Shown: positions 14,712-27,793 of the stretch, in pieces
How positions within the stretch are numbered: the stretch's first letter is position 1
Layout of the letters: every line of letters begins with the position of its first letter
NCBI GenBank assembly: GCA_013397865.1
Contig: VZTI01004624.1
Location: 359,237 to 423,236, forward strand
DNA: 64,000 bases
Direction: 5' to 3'
Source: Struthidea cinerea
Lineage: Eukaryota; Chordata; Aves; Passeriformes; Corcoracidae
Position numbers and translations under genes: made by a program
Notes under the pieces: generated by a model
Database searches by the model: none
What the model was told of the DNA's origin: nothing
Seen by the model: the letters and a program-made list of their open reading frames with translations, nothing else

Positions 14712-14912
14712 CAGAAATATTGAATCTTTTATGTTGGAAAAGACCTCCGAGATCACCGAGTCCAACCTATGACCGAACACCGCTGTGTCAACTAGACCAT
14801 GGCACGGAGTGGCACATCCAGGTGTTCCCTGAACACCTCTGGGGACTGTGAATCCACCACCTCCCTGGGCAGCCCATTCCAGTGTCTGACAACCCTTTCC
14901 AAGCGCTCCTAA
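14712..14912 (-). mobile_element. CR1 LINE 3' end fragment, reverse orientation
   Basis: On the plus strand the reversed CR1 blocks are clear: TTGGAAAAGACCTCCGAGAT, CACCGAGTCCAACCTATGAC, CACCACCTCCCTGGGCAGCC and CAGTGTCTGACAACCCTTTCC. The 3' terminus faces low coordinates, with a degraded ATTCTATG repeat (near 14715). Similarity stops soon after the CCCTTTCC block, giving a truncated copy of about 200 bases. Confidence 0.92.
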
Positions 14913-16979
14913 CAACAGCTGCCAACACAGATTTGGTTACAAGCAGCTGCCTTGTCCAGAGGCGCTTAGAGCATCCTGTTTGGATGTCAAGGCTCCCACC
15001 TAAACCAATTGCTGCTATTGCAATCAAAACAAGTAAAATGGCACTTTTAAAATTCATTATTCAGAGGACAAAAGTGTTTCTTATATGAATATAAACCTCA
15101 TACAAGTGGATGAGAGACAGAGAAAAGAAGTGGAAGAAATTCATGAGCTTATTCTGCTTTTTACTAAAGTAAGAGGAGAAAAATAATCAGACTTGGACAA
15201 TCCTGAAGCATATAGGTCCAATGTACTCAAGATAACTGAAGTATAAAAATGATCCATAACCATTATAAAAACCCTATTCTCTTTTAAAATATGCCTAGCC
15301 ATTATCTCAGTTCTTTCTTCCTGGAAACAAAGCTGGCATTAGACTCAAATATGGATTAAGCTTTAACATCAGACAACATATAAACAACAGTCATTCATTA
15401 ACCCCTGTGGCTGTAATGAACCAGAGCGTACCAGGTATTGATTACTGAACAGAAACTTCTAAATATACAAAGCCAGGACCTATGCTGGAAACAGCACAGA
15501 AACCACACAATGGGTGCAGATGAAAAAAAAAAATCCATTGGTTTGCTCCACAAAGCCCAAGGTAAAGGGTTTCCATTTTAATTTCCATCATACTTTATTA
15601 CAGACAATTATGACATACCTGTGTGCCCATAAATGAAGAGCTGCTATATCTAGACTTGGATTTACTGCCACAATTGAGCCAGAGCATTTTAAAGCCAGCA
15701 CGACTGTTACTAGGATTTTACTGACCTCAGTGCTTACATTACCTCAGTGCCTTAGGCTCAAGCCAGCTCAGGTTGCAACAAGTGTTCTGTAAACCCTTAG
15801 AAAATGACAATTCCTGCTCCCTGGAGCCCATAGTGTTAAGCCTAGCTAGGCAACACCATGAGGTTTAATGGCTTTTAGGCTCCAGTTCCTTTCAAACTTG
15901 CTGGCCAATGCCTTGATCCCTCTCTCCTTGCAACTTTGGAGCACTTTTTTACAGGAACACGTTAAGTTTTTTCTGCCGAACACATTATCCAAAGGAAAAC
16001 AGTCTGTTGCCTAAAATGTGCAAGAGCAAACCCAGGAGTTCAGGGGTTACCCTGAAATTCATCTCATGTGGTGATCCACCCTCTCTTTAAACTGTAGGGG
16101 ACAGATCCTCACCTCTTTGTAAACTGTCAGCATTTCACAGGCGTCCTTGGTATAACTGTGAGCTCATCCAGGCCAGGAGCTGTCTCGAGACATTTTATCT
16201 CAGGTTAAAATATGGACTGAACAGAGCTCAGGTAAAGGCATTTTATACCTGTCATGACAAAGAAAAATATTCGTGCTTGGCAATACTTTGTCAAGAGTAG
16301 TAAGAGGTTACTCTGCTCTCTTACATGTGCACGCTGCTTATCCCCTTAGCAAAGTAACAAACCAGCCATTATTTGTGGTTACAGAAGTTCTCCAGCTTAG
16401 ATAGTGCTGGGTAGAAAGTGCAGATTAAGAGAGTTTTCAGGGCACTTCTCTCCTTCCCTCACTTGTACGCATACACCACTGGGCACTGCTCAGGACTAAG
16501 AAAACCAAACACTTGCAGAGACTTTCAAATTTCAACTTACCTGTGAGGCCAACTCTTTCTCATAACAACTGAGCATTTACTACATTGTACTACACACACA
16601 GAGGTCTAGTCAGGCAACAAGGACCTTTTTGGTGTACATGATGTCACACATTTCCACTTTACCTCATGTGTATTTACACACTAAAATTAGTTTGTACTTC
16701 TGTTGAAACTGAGAATAGAGGAAATACACTTTTGATGAGAAGAGAACTAAAAAAGATAACAAAATGAAAAACATTGCAGAAAAGCTAAAAAAATCAGAAT
16801 TATTTTACAAAACCAAGGAGTAAAATATGGTCGGTCTAATCACAACACAGCCATTCTGTAAAGGAAATATTTCCTGGCACTTTGGCCCCATGTCAATGGC
16901 CCCACCTTGTGTCCCAGTTATTTTTAAAGCTGACTTTACACAGTAAATAAGGATGGAGGTGGGGAAGAGAAAGGAAAAA
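14913..16979. other. Intergenic, nothing recognised
   Basis: Unique-looking AT-rich sequence. A minus-strand donor-like site (GTAAGTTGAAA) at about 16544 follows a short frame reading VMRKSWP, but no exon can be supported. Confidence 0.5.
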
Positions 16980-17510
16980 AAACCCCATCAGACTCCGCTT
17001 AGGAAAATAAGACTTAATTAAAAAGTCTGCCATTGCTTTGCACTTAATTAGGACTAACACAGCTGTTAATAAGTTTCTGATTGATAGTAAACTTGATGTC
17101 TGCACAGAAAACTACTTACTTGGTTCAAAGATGCTGATAGTTTCATACAGAAAAAAGATTCTGTTTTGTAATTGTGCATAATGTTAATATTTGAAACATC
17201 CTTAAGGGTGATTGTACCTATTAAAATTTCATATGTGAAATGAGAAATAAATGAATTGGTGTTGCATTTTTAAAGGATCAGATTACTGTTGATTAAAGCT
17301 TTGTCTATACTTGAAATTTCCCAGTAGAACAGCTCTACTGGTGGTTGTAATAATAGGAGAACAAGCAGAGATAGGCTGCCAGCGACTGCTATTAAAATTA
17401 CAATGTCATACAGACCTGATCTTTAATGGCTTATACAAGGCTGTGGTTATAATGTGGCTGCAGCACTTAACACTGCCAAACTCGCTGCTGCTACTGGGGG
17501 TGGAATAGGA
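16980..17510. other. Candidate conserved element or ancient repeat
   Basis: The stretch 16995-17100 has TTAATTAG, TTAATAAG and ATTGATAG cores in repeat-free sequence. The stretch 17300-17505 (CTTGAAATTTCCCAGTAGAACAGCTCTACTGG onwards) resembles the general style of an ancient amniote repeat, but I cannot name the family. AGTAGAACAGCTCTACT at 17322-17338 is an inverted repeat (AGTAGA..TCTACT). Confidence 0.25.
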
Positions 17511-17639
17511 GAAAAATGGAACAAAAAGCCAGTAGAGATCCAGTTGGGAAGCTAGTGTTTGTCAGCAGAGCTGAGGTACAGATTGGAGTATGTATCCAGA
17601 ATGCTTCCACAAAGCCTCACCCTGCCTCAGAAATTAAAT

Positions 17640-18070
17640 ATCAAGCAATAATAAATGAAGGGGAAGCTGAAGGACAGAGGAGGAGAGCAAAAGATGAGTA
17701 AAATCATTTGGAAGAAAAGGAAGGAAGCATTTGGAAATTGTAAACTTCATAGAAATAGCAGGGAAGAGAAACAGGCCTCTAGAGGAAAAAAAGAAATAAG
17801 AAAATCCCATGCAATCTACTTTTAATTTTTCAATAGCGCTCCTCCATGTAACAAATACAGAGAAGTGACTAAAATAAGCTCTGAGGGTTGAAAGGGAAAC
17901 ACAGAGAAAAGCCACATCAAAAGGAGAAACAAGAAAGGGATTTGTGGAAGAAAAAAAGAAATCTTTTGACACAGGAAAAAAAAAATCAACTGAGGAGATG
18001 GAGGTATTGAAAAGGAGTGAAAAAAAGGCATAAAGGGAAAAAAGAGGATAAGGAAGAAAAAGGAAAAATG
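17640..18070 (+). other. Strand-asymmetric polypurine region
   Basis: About 430 bases of the plus strand are strongly enriched in A and G (long GAAGGAAG, AGGAGGAGAG, GAAAAAAAG runs) with few pyrimidines, especially 17640-17720 and 17935-18070. There is no regular repeat unit, so it is not a microsatellite. Long open frames on the opposite strand reading Phe/Leu/Ser-rich peptides are a by-product. Confidence 0.7.
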
Positions 18071-21000
18071 CATGGAGCTTACTGTAAGAGCTCTATTTTG
18101 TTTAACAAGGGGTTTAATGCTAGGAGTCACTGACATGATGGAAGTTTCTTCTCCAGCATCTGGGAAGACGATGTTCTACTCTTCTGCAGTTCCTACACAA
18201 GCTCAACTGTTTAGCACCTCCCAGCTGCTCCCATCCTGGCAACATCACCTTTGAGATATATCCAGCCTATATTCTAATTCCTCATTGCCTTCTTTGCCTG
18301 ACACAACTCACCTCTGGGCAGGAGACAGGTCACAGCCATGGATCTGACAGGCTGCTGCCTTCTCTCCTGTGAGCCCCAGAGAGCTCCACTGCACCTCACC
18401 AAAGCACACCAATACGTCAAGGCAACACTGGGCATATGTGAAACCTACACAGGGTAATGCAGGGTGTAAATCTGGTCCGTGGCAAAAAGCATGAGGCGTT
18501 GTAGGAACAGAGTTGTACTGAGCCAAAACAGAACAGCACACAAAATAAATCCAGGAGCACAGAGGAAAGGAGAAGTCACAACAGGTGAGATCAAAGTTAA
18601 TTCCGTTGGGGAGCCAGTCACAAAAGCTGTGCTCTAACCAAAATATCTTAAAATTGACAGAGTTGGGAAATGATTTAACACCTCAGGATAGGAGAATGTA
18701 CCCATGACAAGTAAATACCTCACCCTCTAAAGGAAAATTACACTTACTGTGTTCTGTTAGTGCTGTAAAAGTTAAATAACCCTTCAATATGAAGCAGTGC
18801 ATTTTCAAGCTCCCTTGGTTTCAAAGAGCAGGGGGGGTACAAAATGTCAGCGTGTCTGCTGGGCCTCTGAAAATTTCATCTCTCTTCCAAAAAAGCACTT
18901 GACAACAGAATACCAGCACTGGGCAACACCGTGCCCCAAGTTTACTGCTGTGCAAGTGCCGTGATTGGGTAGGACTGCCACGAGGTGGGCTGGTGATGCA
19001 GCCACTGCAGTAATGGCGAGTCCAGATGTGCCCTCCAAGTGACTCTCACTAAATGAAAGGAATGAGCAGTGTCACCTGCCAGCTGAGGAGATAGTTATCC
19101 AGGCCACACTCTGACCCACCATCTTGGTGTCATGAGAACCAGAAAGTGGTTGGGACTTTATAAAAGGTTTGAAGCACATCAAATAAAAGCAGTGTGACTA
19201 TTAGAGCTCATAAGAGAAGTTGAGTTTGCTACTGAGTGGGTGCACAACAAAAAGAGAAAAAAAAGGACAACTTTCTGCTAAAGTGAAAATCGTACTGAAT
19301 TCTGTCAGAAAAATATAGAAATCTGTGGCTTATACTCACTGCATTTTGTAAAACATACATTTTTGCTCCTCAACAGACTTGACTTTGATCTGATCTGAAA
19401 AACAGAAACTAGATCAGTCCTCCCAAAAGGTGCCTGATTATACATATAGCTGTGTTCTTCAGTGAGAATGAGAGGGATATATTACCCTTTCAATATTATA
19501 TGACATCAAAAAGCTCTTTCTTAGTTTACTGTAAATAAAATCTCCCCAAGTGTTCACATATGTACAGAAAAAGATTTTGGCCCTGTAATAGAAATACTTC
19601 ACACCTAAATAAAATCAAGGCTGTAATGACTGTAAGAGGAATTTCAATATTCTTTCAGAGATTAGAAGGTATTTCCTAAAACTGATATTGTCAGCAAAAT
19701 TTCTTGAATAAGCCATAAATCAGACTGTACATATATTTAAGGAAATGTTTTCAATGAAAAGTGTGCATAATTTGCTCACACCACGTGCCACAATGCCAGT
19801 TTACTGGCAAGACCTGTCCTTAGAGAGTGGCTTTTTCTTTAGGACAGTAAATTACATTGTAATTTACACTTACATATAATAAACCTAAGCCAAATGGTAG
19901 CTCATCCTTTGAAAATGAAGATTAATTAACTTGTAAAGGCCATTACTCTAACACCTGTTTTATACAGAGTTTAATCAACACACCAGAATTTCAGTAGCGA
20001 GAACCACAGCAATTCCATTGTACTTTAAAGAACATCTCTTATTTGTGCAGTTTAAAATAAGTTCTGCTCAAGAAAAAGCAATTGAAAGCAACCTAAAATA
20101 GCAGTAACAAATTCCATAGACTGAAGCACTTGCGTTGTAATGCCTCAAGAAAATTCATAAGCTATTTCCTAGAATATTCTCTGAGTGTGAAGCATGCAGT
20201 TACCAGGAACCCCTACTGCAGATTCTGGCCTCATCACGCACATCCCCCCCACCCCCAATGTTTGTAACAAAAGTAAAGAAAGTAAAAGCAAGGAAAACAC
20301 AACAAAATGGATTTGTGAAAGAAAACTGCCTACCTGGCATGGTGTCTATTAGTATAGAACAAATATATTACATACATTTTAGACAATTCCGTAATTTGTA
20401 CTCTGACAAAAGTACTATCAGCGGATGTCCTCTCACAGGTTAGGAGTTCACACTGCTGTAAGATTTTCTTCAGAGCTAAAGTAAAGCTAAAGCTTTCTGA
20501 TTAAAGGGTTCAGGGAAGAAAAGAGACAAAACACTTCAGGATATATTTGTCCATCTTTATGTAGTTTGCTCATTTTGGCACAAGTAATAGTTGTTTACTC
20601 CTGATTTGTTCAAAGTCGATGGATGTCCTATGATTTCTGTCTGACTGTGAGTGAGCAGAGCTCAGGAGGCTTTTATGTCCCAGTTTCTGGGTGGAAGACA
20701 CCGAGAACATGTCAAATTCTCCATTCTTTTCTTGCAAACACCAGTTCTGCTTTGAATTTGATACAGGAGATACTTATCTACCTTCAGGAGACTGCAATTT
20801 TAAAAAAATTAAAGACTGCAACCTTATAAATGCACTAAACAGGTGGGAAGAATACAGATATGAACAAAGTATCATAACAGAGAATAATTACAAAATACTA
20901 TTCTAATGTAACTCTACTGTAATATATATCATAAAATATGCAAAAATAAGATCATGCAGAAATAAAAGAATTATAACTTTAAATCTCTCCTTCAGTACAC

Positions 21001-21549
21001 AGAGACAAGGTTCTTGTCTTTAAATTTTAAATCCAATCCTTGAGAGAGAATTTTTTTTGCTTTACAAATGTATATGACCATTTTCTTGATTTTAATCTTC
21101 ACTAACTAGGCTTCTTAATCAAAATGACAGATACTACCTCATCAAAATATTCAAACACAATAGAAAATGGTATCTTCATTTTACAAAAATGAGAAATGAA
21201 GACTTATATCTTCATCTCTCACAAAAAATACATTCTTTGGTATCTCTGGTCTATTTTGTTGTTAAAATTGAACCAAGACAGGATCAGCAGTCTTCACGGG
21301 ATGAAGTTCAACTTTTGCCATTAGATTTATCTCTTCAGAGAAGAAGACAAAGCTAGCAAAACAGCTGAATATTCCTTGGAAGAGATCTTTAATTGATAAG
21401 AATCAGTGCCTTAAGTAATAGTCATAATAATGATTTATACCTGCTGAGAAGGTAAGCCTTCTTCTTCAGTACAATGACAATTTCTTGTCTTTCAAAAATG
21501 TCATTCTCTGAACACTACTCCTAACTCAAGTAATATTCAGTACTAACAA
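18071..21549. other. Intergenic, nothing recognised
   Basis: No gene, RNA or repeat could be named. C7ACCCCC at about 20244 is a short C-run. The rest is AT-rich with chance frames below 80 codons. Confidence 0.5.
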
Positions 21550-22240
21550 AGAAAATAGTCTGATATTTTTAAAGCTGAAAATCCTGCTCCTAAATGCACA
21601 GCAAGAAGCTCAAGTTTCTGAACACCCTGGTCACCTCCAATGAAAATGCTGGTTCAAACAAGAGAGGGAAAACAAATAAAATTGTACACTTAGGGAAAAG
21701 TAATCCAAAGCAGGTCTTCCTAATGCTCAACTCGAACTGGCAGTTACAGTCACCACTCAGCAAAGCAATCTTGGAGTCACCAGTTTGGTGAGAAGGTGAC
21801 TGAGGAGGGATATAACTGAGACTTTACTTAGCAGTGAATGTGAGCTTTTTGCCACATCCTGTACTCGTAGAAATAAGGGCCAACTGATGAACAGAGTAGG
21901 AGATAATTTTAAAACAGAAAATATTTATTTACTCATTAAATAGTGCATTTCTGGATGTTACAGCCCTGGGCAGCTGCAGAGGCAGATGGCATCGGCATAT
22001 TCAACAAGGAATCAGAGATATTCATTGACAACAGGGCCACATTGAATGCTAACAGGATTATGTTGGAATGTATCTTCTCGCAACCTTAAGGATAATTCTG
22101 AATACTGGAGTACTAAATGAGAGGAAATATCCAGGCTTGGTGCTACATGGGAGAAAATAGCCAGGCTTGAATATTCTCCCTAAATAGCATTTCCTGTCAC
22201 CACTGTCAGAGAGTGCACTGACATAGATGACATCACCCCA
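21550..22240 (+). mobile_element. Old CR1/L3-type LINE remnant (end of ORF2 and 3' UTR)
   Basis: The first part preserves a short reverse-transcriptase-tail signature in the plus frame, KIVHLGKSNPK, near 21680-21712, as in KVLHLGxxNP of CR1-clade ORF2. Downstream comes the typical 3' UTR run: GCAGCTGCAGAGGCAGATGGCATC, GGAATCAGAGATATTCATTGACAACAGGGCCA, GGTGCTACATGGGAGA and CACTGTCAGAGA. No open frame survives. It is much older than the CR1 copies listed above. The family label is from memory of CR1/L3 consensus blocks. Confidence 0.72.
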
Positions 22241-23228
22241 TAAGTAATTTCTTAACTTCTAGGGGTTTTTTCTATTTTGATATCACTTCCTACTTAAAAG
22301 AACCATCACCATCTCTACTTCCTCAGGGACCACTTCTGAGAAAGAGTACTTTTCAGTGATTTTGGGAAAGGAATTTTAGCTCTTTCTGTAAAAATGAAAA
22401 GAAAACCCAGAAAGTTAGAGGATGACCAGACTTTCCACTACCCCTGTTTCTCCCTGTTTCTGTATCTATCTATGTTTCTTTAGGTTACTGAGCAAATAAA
22501 TGTGCCTAGACAATACTCCCATTTTATTGAGCCCAATCCAAAATGAGTAGTGCAACAACCTATGGATACCAACAGAACGATTCTTTTTAAATTGATCAGG
22601 CATCTGTCCTCTCACCTCACAATGAATGATCTGAAATCATGTTGGGTTTGCTACCTTGGCTATTCAGTAAAGCTGGCAATTACATATATGAAAGTTTGGA
22701 GAGAAAGCCAAGCACACGCTATATGCAAAGTTTATACACAACTCTGATAACTAGTGTTTCTTGTTACTTATTTTTAAGAGATAATATTTGGCATTAATAG
22801 TATCAATCTTCTGACACTCTTAGAGCACTTCACTAACAGCTGGGATATATTTTTCTAATATTAATTAACAATATATAGTTACTAGGTAGTTTATCTAGAC
22901 TGTACAGACTGGTAAACTGCAACACAGGAAATACAATTATTTTTCTGAAGTCCCACAGTGGATCCTGCAGAGGAAAGAGGTCACAGATGAGATGGTTTCT
23001 AAAGCTCTTTCATCCGTCTCATTAAACTGACAATTGTCATTTCAAATTATTTGTTTTCAGTTACATGAGGACTGGTATTTAGAAAGCATTTCCTTTGTTT
23101 GAAACAGAGAGCAAAGTCACTTATGTAGCAAATGACTGAGGCATAAACACTCACAGCCATTAGAAAGGTGGGTTTGGATTGTGCAAAACAACCTCATTTG
23201 CTGCACAAGCTGATTTACATCTGCAATT
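22241..23228. other. Intergenic, nothing recognised
   Basis: AT-rich sequence between the old LINE and the candidate element at 23.23 kb. Confidence 0.5.
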
Positions 23229-23570
23229 ATGACAACTGTGGGCATAACTGATGGCACACATTTTAACTACCTCCTTTGCATGAACAATTACGTAGTTAAA
23301 TGTGCAGCGTGCAGTGAATCGCACCCACAAAATCACAGGCCAAGATTAGGCCTTTTTAAAAGACCTAGGCCTTACAAAGTGCCAGATAATTGTATACCCC
23401 ATGAAAGAGAAGAGGGGGTTTATTTTGCGACAGTTTTTAAGAAAATGGGACCATTTAAGTTAATTGTCTGTGTTGGCTCATTTGAACACCTGTTGGGTTT
23501 AATTCACCAGCACCTGGTGCCAACTGCGGGTAACAGGCCTGGGGGTCACTAATTGACAGATTATGTTGTT
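23229..23570. promoter_or_regulatory. Candidate conserved non-coding element (possible enhancer)
   Basis: The composition changes from the AT-rich background to a balanced, low-repeat stretch dense in transcription-factor-like words. It has two CACCTG E-boxes (23487-23492, 23511-23516), two AGGCCT palindromes 19 bases apart (23348, 23367), a CCTAGG, and TAATTG homeodomain cores (23550-23555 and 23461-23464 context). A 107-codon plus-strand frame is open through it, but the peptide has no recognised domain and there are no splice sites in phase. By synteny this would be 3' of STK33 towards LMO1. Conservation was not tested. Confidence 0.35.
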
Positions 23571-25959
23571 TCTGTTTCTTCTTTTTTTCTATTTCAACGG
23601 GGTTTTTTCCACTCAATTGTTAGTAAGCAAACTTTAGCAGGATTCAAGGCAAAAATGCAGAGATAACTAGCTACTCTTGGAGAATGCAATAAAGTGTTTT
23701 CTCCATGAACACATGTAAGATGCAAAGTTTGAAGCCTGATGAGCACCCATATTTTGTTCATCTCACTGACATATACACCAATTTTAAAACATCAAGGAGA
23801 AAAGGACTGGTTGAAGTCCTTCTCTTCCTTTGCAAGAACTGTTCAATGCATTAGCCTGGAATATTTTAAATACACATTTTAGGGGACAATAATTCAGTTA
23901 TCAATTCAGGTGAAAAAAAATTTAGCTAACACCAAGAGCAGGAAACAGAACTGTTAAATTCTTGATTCATTATCATTGGACATTCAGAATACAACAATCA
24001 TTCCACTGAAAGAATTAAAATATTGTGGAGGTAAACAGAAGAACATTCAAATTAGTTAAGATACACAGTAAATGGAAGAATAAGATGCCTGAAAATAATA
24101 AAAATGCTTTTGATACTATGGGGAAAATTGAGAGAGCCAGAGAAAAGTCTTGATGCGTACAGAGAAGTCTAAAAACAACCCAAATATAACCGTGGAATTA
24201 AAAAATTGCATCTTGTCCAAACTGCCCAGCACTGCCAGAGGATGGAGGTGCTGGTGCACAAAAAGATCCGTTTCCAGATAGCTGAGAAAATTTAAGACAC
24301 GGAAGTGAGAGCTCTAAGCAGATTTCTTCTCAGAATCATTAGGCACCCTCAGGGATCTCAGTGCTTCATTGAATCAAATTTTTTAAGTTCTCACATCCTT
24401 TTGGAAATGTGCTTAAATAATTTGCAGAACAGATACACAAGGTTTTTGCTGAACTGAAGTTTTAATTCAGACACAAGAGGATTTGGGCTTCAAGCATTTG
24501 GCTTCCTTGTGAAAGTCAATCTGAAAAGAAATAAGAAATCTCACATGCTGCACACATAAATTTTATATTTTAGGGTCTTGCTTTTCCTCTTCAGTTAAGC
24601 ATACTCACATAGCTGTAAATTTCACCAAAAATCACAGCAATAATACAAAATTCTAAATCAGAGCTCACAATCTGTGTGCTCAAAAGTTCTTCTGACAGGA
24701 ACAAAAAGCAATACAGGAGAAGAAAAAATATAAATAAATGGCCCCAGTACCTGAAAGGAAACACCAACTTTTAAACCAGATCTAAGAAAATATCAAATTC
24801 TCACAGTGAGAATTGAAGAAAATGATGTAGAATATTCTTATAGTTAAAATATATCACAATCCATACAATATATAGGTAGGAAAAAAATGGAAAAGACCTT
24901 ATTTTTCAAACGTAGCTTCAAGTAATTGGAAATTATAGTATCAAAACAAAGTATATGTATCCATAAAGACATTTATTGCAAAATTTGATTTACTCTATAT
25001 TTCACTAATATTGTACTCGTTGTATAAATAATGTTCTGTGCAGATTATGCAGAAACAACATATAATGGTAACACAATCTTTGTGTTTCTTAGAAACTTAA
25101 AAATATTCTGCTATCCTGTCATGTATTTGGCTCTTACTTTTCAGCAGATGTAAAAAGTTAAATGTGTCTGGAAAAGTTTTAACTGGTACAGAGATCAGAA
25201 TAATCAAAACTAGTAACAGGACTGCATTAATTAGTATTTCTGGTAAATAATTAATCATCAACCCTTTGCATAGCCCCCGGCCAAAACTCTATATGGTCTC
25301 AAACTGACAACACATAAACCTCCAGAGGTATCCACTAACTTGAATTGAGCTTGAGGTCATTTGTTTAGCTGTAAGAACATGGTAACTTTTAAATTAAAAT
25401 TTTTGTTGTTAAAGTATTGTTCTGGAATATAAAATTGCTGCACCTATGTTTGAAATGCCAGTTTTAATCACAGAGAATGACTTGTGACTTCATAAATTTT
25501 TGGTACAGATGGTAGGGATTTCCTGGTGGGAGACTGTGGTGCCAAATGCATTTTTCTCCTCTGCAGAAGCTCATGTGTCACATGGTTCCAAGGGGTTAAT
25601 TTCTTTACACGCAGAATTCTCTACATGATAATGCACTTTCATGTTCCCCATCTGGCTATTGTAAAATCACAGAGGCTGTGAAGGCACAGGCATGAAGTAG
25701 AAACTGGTGTCCTGATTTTCAGTGGTACTGACTATCTGCAACTCCTGCTGAAGTAAGGAGGGAGCCACAGGTGCTCCATAGCTCTGAAAAGCAGGCCGTT
25801 ATTAGGACAACTTCAGGAGCATTTCTTTAAGAACTTGGCGTAGCGACATTTTTCACTTTAAGTCCCCATTTCTTATTTTTATGCTCCTCTAAACACCTGG
25901 AGTTTTTATTAGAAATGGAAAAATATTTAACACTGCAACATGTAATACATGAGAAAACC
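23571..25959. other. Intergenic, one exon-like stretch
   Basis: AT-rich. At 24616-24752 (minus) a 47-codon hydrophobic frame lies between an acceptor (TTTCCTTTCAG) and a donor (GTGAGTATG). It matches no STK33 segment, and its phase does not fit the upstream exon, so it is not called as a gene. Confidence 0.5.
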
Positions 25960-26400
25960 ATAAGCATCATAGGACAACGCAAATAAAGCAACTGGGGGCT
26001 TCAGATGGAATGTGCAGATGGAATGCAGAAGGTATGGAACAGGAGAAGACTCTCCTTCACTGTCTGCCTACTGAAGCTGAGGAGTAAATTTTTATAGGAG
26101 TGAACTGGGTGTGTGGCTGCCTAGGTGCCAGCTGGGGTCAAACCATGACAGCCCTTTTTGGTGCTGAGTGTGAGGCACAAAGGGTTGAGTGATAGACAAC
26201 ACTGGCTGATCACCTGAAGGAAAGGCTGAAGCATAAAGCATAAAAATAACTGTTTGGAGCACTCTCTCATCCAGAAAATTTTCCCTTAAGGAAGCAGTTA
26301 AAACTGTTAGAACCAGATCAGCTGGAGGTACAAATGACTTCAGTGTATTTCCAGAGCTCATTTCTGATGGTTTCTGACCCAAGGATGCCTGTAGGCCTCA
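25960..26400 (+). mobile_element. Degenerate ERV: 3' part of 5' LTR, primer-binding site and leader
   Basis: AATAAA at 25982-25987 is followed by an R-U5-like stretch ending GCCTAGGTGCCAGCTGGGGTCAAACCATGACA at 26150. This closely parallels the tail of the 50.75-kb solo LTR (GGCGTTGGGCCAGCGTCAAAGCACGACA), so both belong to related LTR families. After a short TTTTT spacer comes TGGTGCTGAGTGTGAGGC at 26159-26176. It lies where a tRNA primer-binding site is expected and starts with the obligatory TGG. The next ~220 bases would be leader. No gag frame is visible beyond. The copy is older than the solo LTR, and its U3 start could not be fixed. Confidence 0.6.
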
Positions 26401-27793
26401 GAGTACATTCCCTGGCATGAGGGAATTCTGTCATCAGCCTAAGATGACCACCTCTCAACATTTAGAAACCATTCAAACCTGATGAAAAAATCTAAAACAC
26501 AGTTCTGCATTGAAACTAATGCTTAAAGTTGCTGCACATTTACTTTGGAACTGCAAATTGAAGCCAACTAATACAGGGTTGCATTTGTAGGTATTTTGTA
26601 GTTAAGAAAGTCAGACTGCTGCCTACCTCATAAAAGAAGAAAAGTACTGCAAATTAAAATCTACAGTGCCTGAAATGTTGTATAGCATAGAGGGAAGCAA
26701 TGGTTTACTATGAACTATAGGGAGGTCTTGTTACATGAAATTATGTTCACATGGAAATTAGTCTCAAGCTCCATGAATATACGTGGTGAGAAGCCATGAA
26801 ATCACATGGGTGGCAGCTTTCCATATCTTCATTTTCACGAAGCAAAGAGAGCATGGTGCTCATAGTATGGCAGGGCAGAGCTGGATGAATATTGCCTCAT
26901 TTTCCAGGCCATTGCAGAGTTACACATTTGGTTGTGACTATTCTCCCACACACAAGAATGCAATGAAACCTTGGGAAATAAAGCTTCCTGTTCAGCTCTA
27001 CTCAATTAGCAGGAAGGAAGAAAGCTGCAGGCTTGTCCAGAATGGCTCTTTTGTAGATGAAGGTGTGAGGCAAAACCAGTGCTCCATCTGAATAGAGAGA
27101 GCTATTTATCCTCCCACATACCAGAATATGTTGCAATGATTCACAGGCATTTCTCTTCCTAAATGATGTAGAAGCCAGCTAGGGAAGAAATTAGGGTCTG
27201 CTATCATCAGTTATCTTTAAGTAGCAGTTATGTCCATTCCCTCTGCTTTAATTTCAACTACAAAATAGCATAAGTGTTCCATGAGACAGATGAAAGTTCA
27301 GTGCTCTCACAGTGACAAGATCTGCAGCCCAGCCAGCAAGCTGGGAGCCCACAGGTTCCCTTCCAGCACTACATTCCACTTGCTTTCTGAGTGGTCCTGT
27401 AGCTCAAAGTTCTGGTTTGTTTTCCTTGGTTGTTTTTTTTTTTTATTAAAAAAGGAAAAAAAAATTATCTTTGAATAAATCAAACCTGATCCAATCCCAT
27501 ACTTCCATATTATGTCAAAACCTATGGGAAATCAGGTAAAGTTGGTTTGGGCAAGGAATGCAGTGTAAAGCGTCTCTCAGTTAACCGGCTGATCAGAAGC
27601 CCATGGGATACAAGCAAGCATGCTAATGGATTTGGGAGCTTAGGATCAGACCCCTAACAAGTGTTATGCTGCTTAGACTGCATTTTTTTAAATTTTCCAC
27701 CCTACTGGGTTCCGCTGAGGCAATAAAGCAACTTTACGTACCATAAAAGAGGTACAATACAAGGGAAAGACATTGCATCTCTTCAAAACTCGC
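26401..27793. other. Region 3' of the last STK33 relic exon
   Basis: No further STK33 exon (C-terminal tail) was recognised. A 102-codon frame at 26783-27091 (plus) has no recognised similarity. T11 and A8 runs are near 27430-27470. Confidence 0.45.

Noticed and set aside
16544..16600. Possible C-terminal STK33 exon (VMRKSW before GTAAGTTG)
   Set aside because: Similarity to EMMKEW is slight, and no acceptor or longer match supports it.
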